Assembly (NCBI GenBank): GCA_016291275.1
Contig: JAEEWY010000085.1
Coordinates: 1 to 6,398 of the forward strand
Direction: 5' to 3'
Source: Methanobrevibacter sp.
GTDB taxonomy: Archaea; Methanobacteriota; Methanobacteria; Methanobacteriales; Methanobacteriaceae
Length of the DNA: 6,398 nt
Below are positions 5,933-6,398 of the stretch, piece by piece. The notes beneath the pieces are model-generated. The model searched no databases. It saw nothing but the letters and a program-made list of their open reading frames with translations, and was not told the origin of the DNA. Both the position numbers and the translations under genes were made by a program. Numbering within the stretch: the stretch's first letter is position 1; the number at the start of each line of letters is the position of its first letter.

Positions 5933-6050
5933 TTGTTTTTCTCTTTTACTTTTTATTTTTAGCTATTTTTATTCCTTCATCTTTTTTATTTTTTCATTTA
6001 TTTTCTATTTTTCATTTTTCTATTTTTAATTATTTTTTGTATTTTTCCAT
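5933..6050 (+). terminator. Extended U-rich, G-poor terminator region after the prf1 operon
   Basis: Directly after the DUF655 stop, 118 nt on the plus strand contain only three G (5935, 5962, 6039) and many runs of four to six T separated by C or A, such as CTATTTTTCATTTTTC near 6005-6020. Multi-U-tract ends recognised by aCPSF1/FttA are the known mode of termination in methanogens. No GC-rich hairpin is needed or seen. Confidence 0.65.
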
Positions 6051-6084
6051 AATGCTTAAAAAAAGCTATTTCCCATATCATAGG

Positions 6085-6234
6085 GGGGTGTGGGGATTAA
6101 CAAATATATTGAGTTTAGGGTTTTTATGTTGAGTATGTAATTATTTGGATCGATTCATTGAGTGAAAAATGCTTAATAAGTCGTTTAGCCTATAATTCTT
6201 TAAAGGTATTTTATAAATGTTAATCCCATACCTT
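6085..6234 (+). ncRNA. Candidate structured RNA or small inverted-repeat element
   Basis: GGGATTAACA (6093-6102) is perfectly complementary to TGTTAATCCC (6218-6227). After one bulged G (6092) the pairing continues for seven more base pairs between 6085-6091 and 6228-6234, giving a potential 17-bp helix closing a 115-nt interior. The extension uses three G-U pairs that exist only in plus-strand RNA, which favours an RNA reading on that strand. The segment stands out as GC-richer than its surroundings. A miniature inverted-repeat element is the alternative, but I see no clear target-site duplication. Family unknown. Confidence 0.35.
6203..6234 (+). terminator. Alternative 7-bp hairpin followed by U-rich sequence
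   Basis: AAGGTAT (6203-6209) and ATACCTT (6228-6234) can form a hairpin with an 18-nt loop, followed by ATTTTGTTCTTATTC. Its 3' arm and loop are the same bases used by the long-range helix, so the two structures exclude one another. It may be the 3' end of an RNA or simply part of an inverted repeat. Confidence 0.35.
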
Positions 6235-6300
6235 ATTTTGTTCTTATTCTAATTTAAATCTTTCTATTTAGTTTCTAAACGATTATAATTTCTTATTTTT

Positions 6301-6335
6301 AAATAAAAATTGATTTTAACTTGTTATTTTTATTT
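6301..6335. repeat. A/T-only inverted repeat near the right edge
   Basis: AAATAAAAAT (6301-6310) and ATTTTTATTT (6326-6335) are perfect 10-bp arms with a 15-nt spacer. With A/T-only arms the hairpin would be weak, and chance occurrence is plausible. Confidence 0.3.
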
Positions 6336-6398
6336 TAATTAGCATATTGATTTTATTTCATCATTTTTAAAATTCTTATTATATTCATATCAAGTAAT

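Larger units (their letters stand above)
6051..6398. other. Gene-free right end of the window
   Basis: No frame on either strand in these 348 bp has a credible start, RBS and length. The left half (6061-6235) is richer in G/C, with a G-rich patch at 6083-6095, and holds the inverted-repeat/structured element described separately. A direct repeat AATGCTTAA occurs at 6051-6059 and 6168-6176. An 8-bp inverted pair TCGTTTAG/CTAAACGA lies at 6181-6188 and 6275-6282. From 6240 to the edge the sequence is plain A/T-rich DNA with one A/T hairpin. Confidence 0.6.

Noticed and set aside
6109..6163. Three copies of TTGAGT (6109, 6129, 6158)
   Set aside because: The hexamers have unequal spacing (20 and 29 bp) and different flanks, so they are not a repeat array or CRISPR.
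6353..6397. Fourteen open codons on the minus strand entering from the right edge and ending at a stop (6355-6353)
   Set aside because: Too short and too A/T-biased to distinguish from chance; no protein pattern is visible.

Overview
The window looks like chromosomal DNA of a low-GC methanogenic archaeon, most likely of the Methanobacteriales (Methanobrevibacter-like). The evidence is an archaeal-type release factor aRF1, an archaeal-type UMP kinase, a DUF655 (COG1491) protein and a DUF2116 zinc ribbon. Intergenic DNA is very A/T-rich, and the ribosome-binding sites are AGGTG/GGTGA-type, complementary to the archaeal 16S 3' end. The genus is an inference from these features; no rRNA gene is present.

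Layout. Positions 1-3605 hold six genes on the minus strand. In transcription order (right to left) they are a PAP2-like membrane phosphatase (2655-3605, TTG start), UMP kinase pyrH (1841-2518), a TatD-family nuclease (938-1732), a small zinc-ribbon protein with a C-terminal membrane anchor (600-788, start corrected), a YbjQ/UPF0145 protein (144-467) and the start of an unrecognised protein cut by the window edge (1-103). Most are separated by 108-149 bp with their own TATA-like sites and sometimes terminator-like hairpins, so they look like a series of short units. Only the last two, 40 bp apart, look like an operon.

A 418-bp divergent gap (3606-4023) separates this block from a plus-strand pair: prf1 (aRF1, 4024-5268) and, 16 bp downstream with its own Shine-Dalgarno, a DUF655 protein (5285-5932). 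The gap carries A/T tracts and two adjacent perfect 16-bp palindromes, one of them a symmetric TATA element. The pair suggests a translation-related transcription unit.

The right end (5933-6398) has no credible gene. It begins with about 118 nt of U-rich, nearly G-free sequence that looks like an archaeal multi-U-tract terminator. It is followed by a roughly 150-nt segment closed by a potential 17-bp helix (6085-6102 with 6218-6234), the best candidate here for an undescribed element, either a structured RNA or a small inverted-repeat element. The protein-coding content is otherwise mostly housekeeping, and I see no defence system, CRISPR array, transposase or tRNA.
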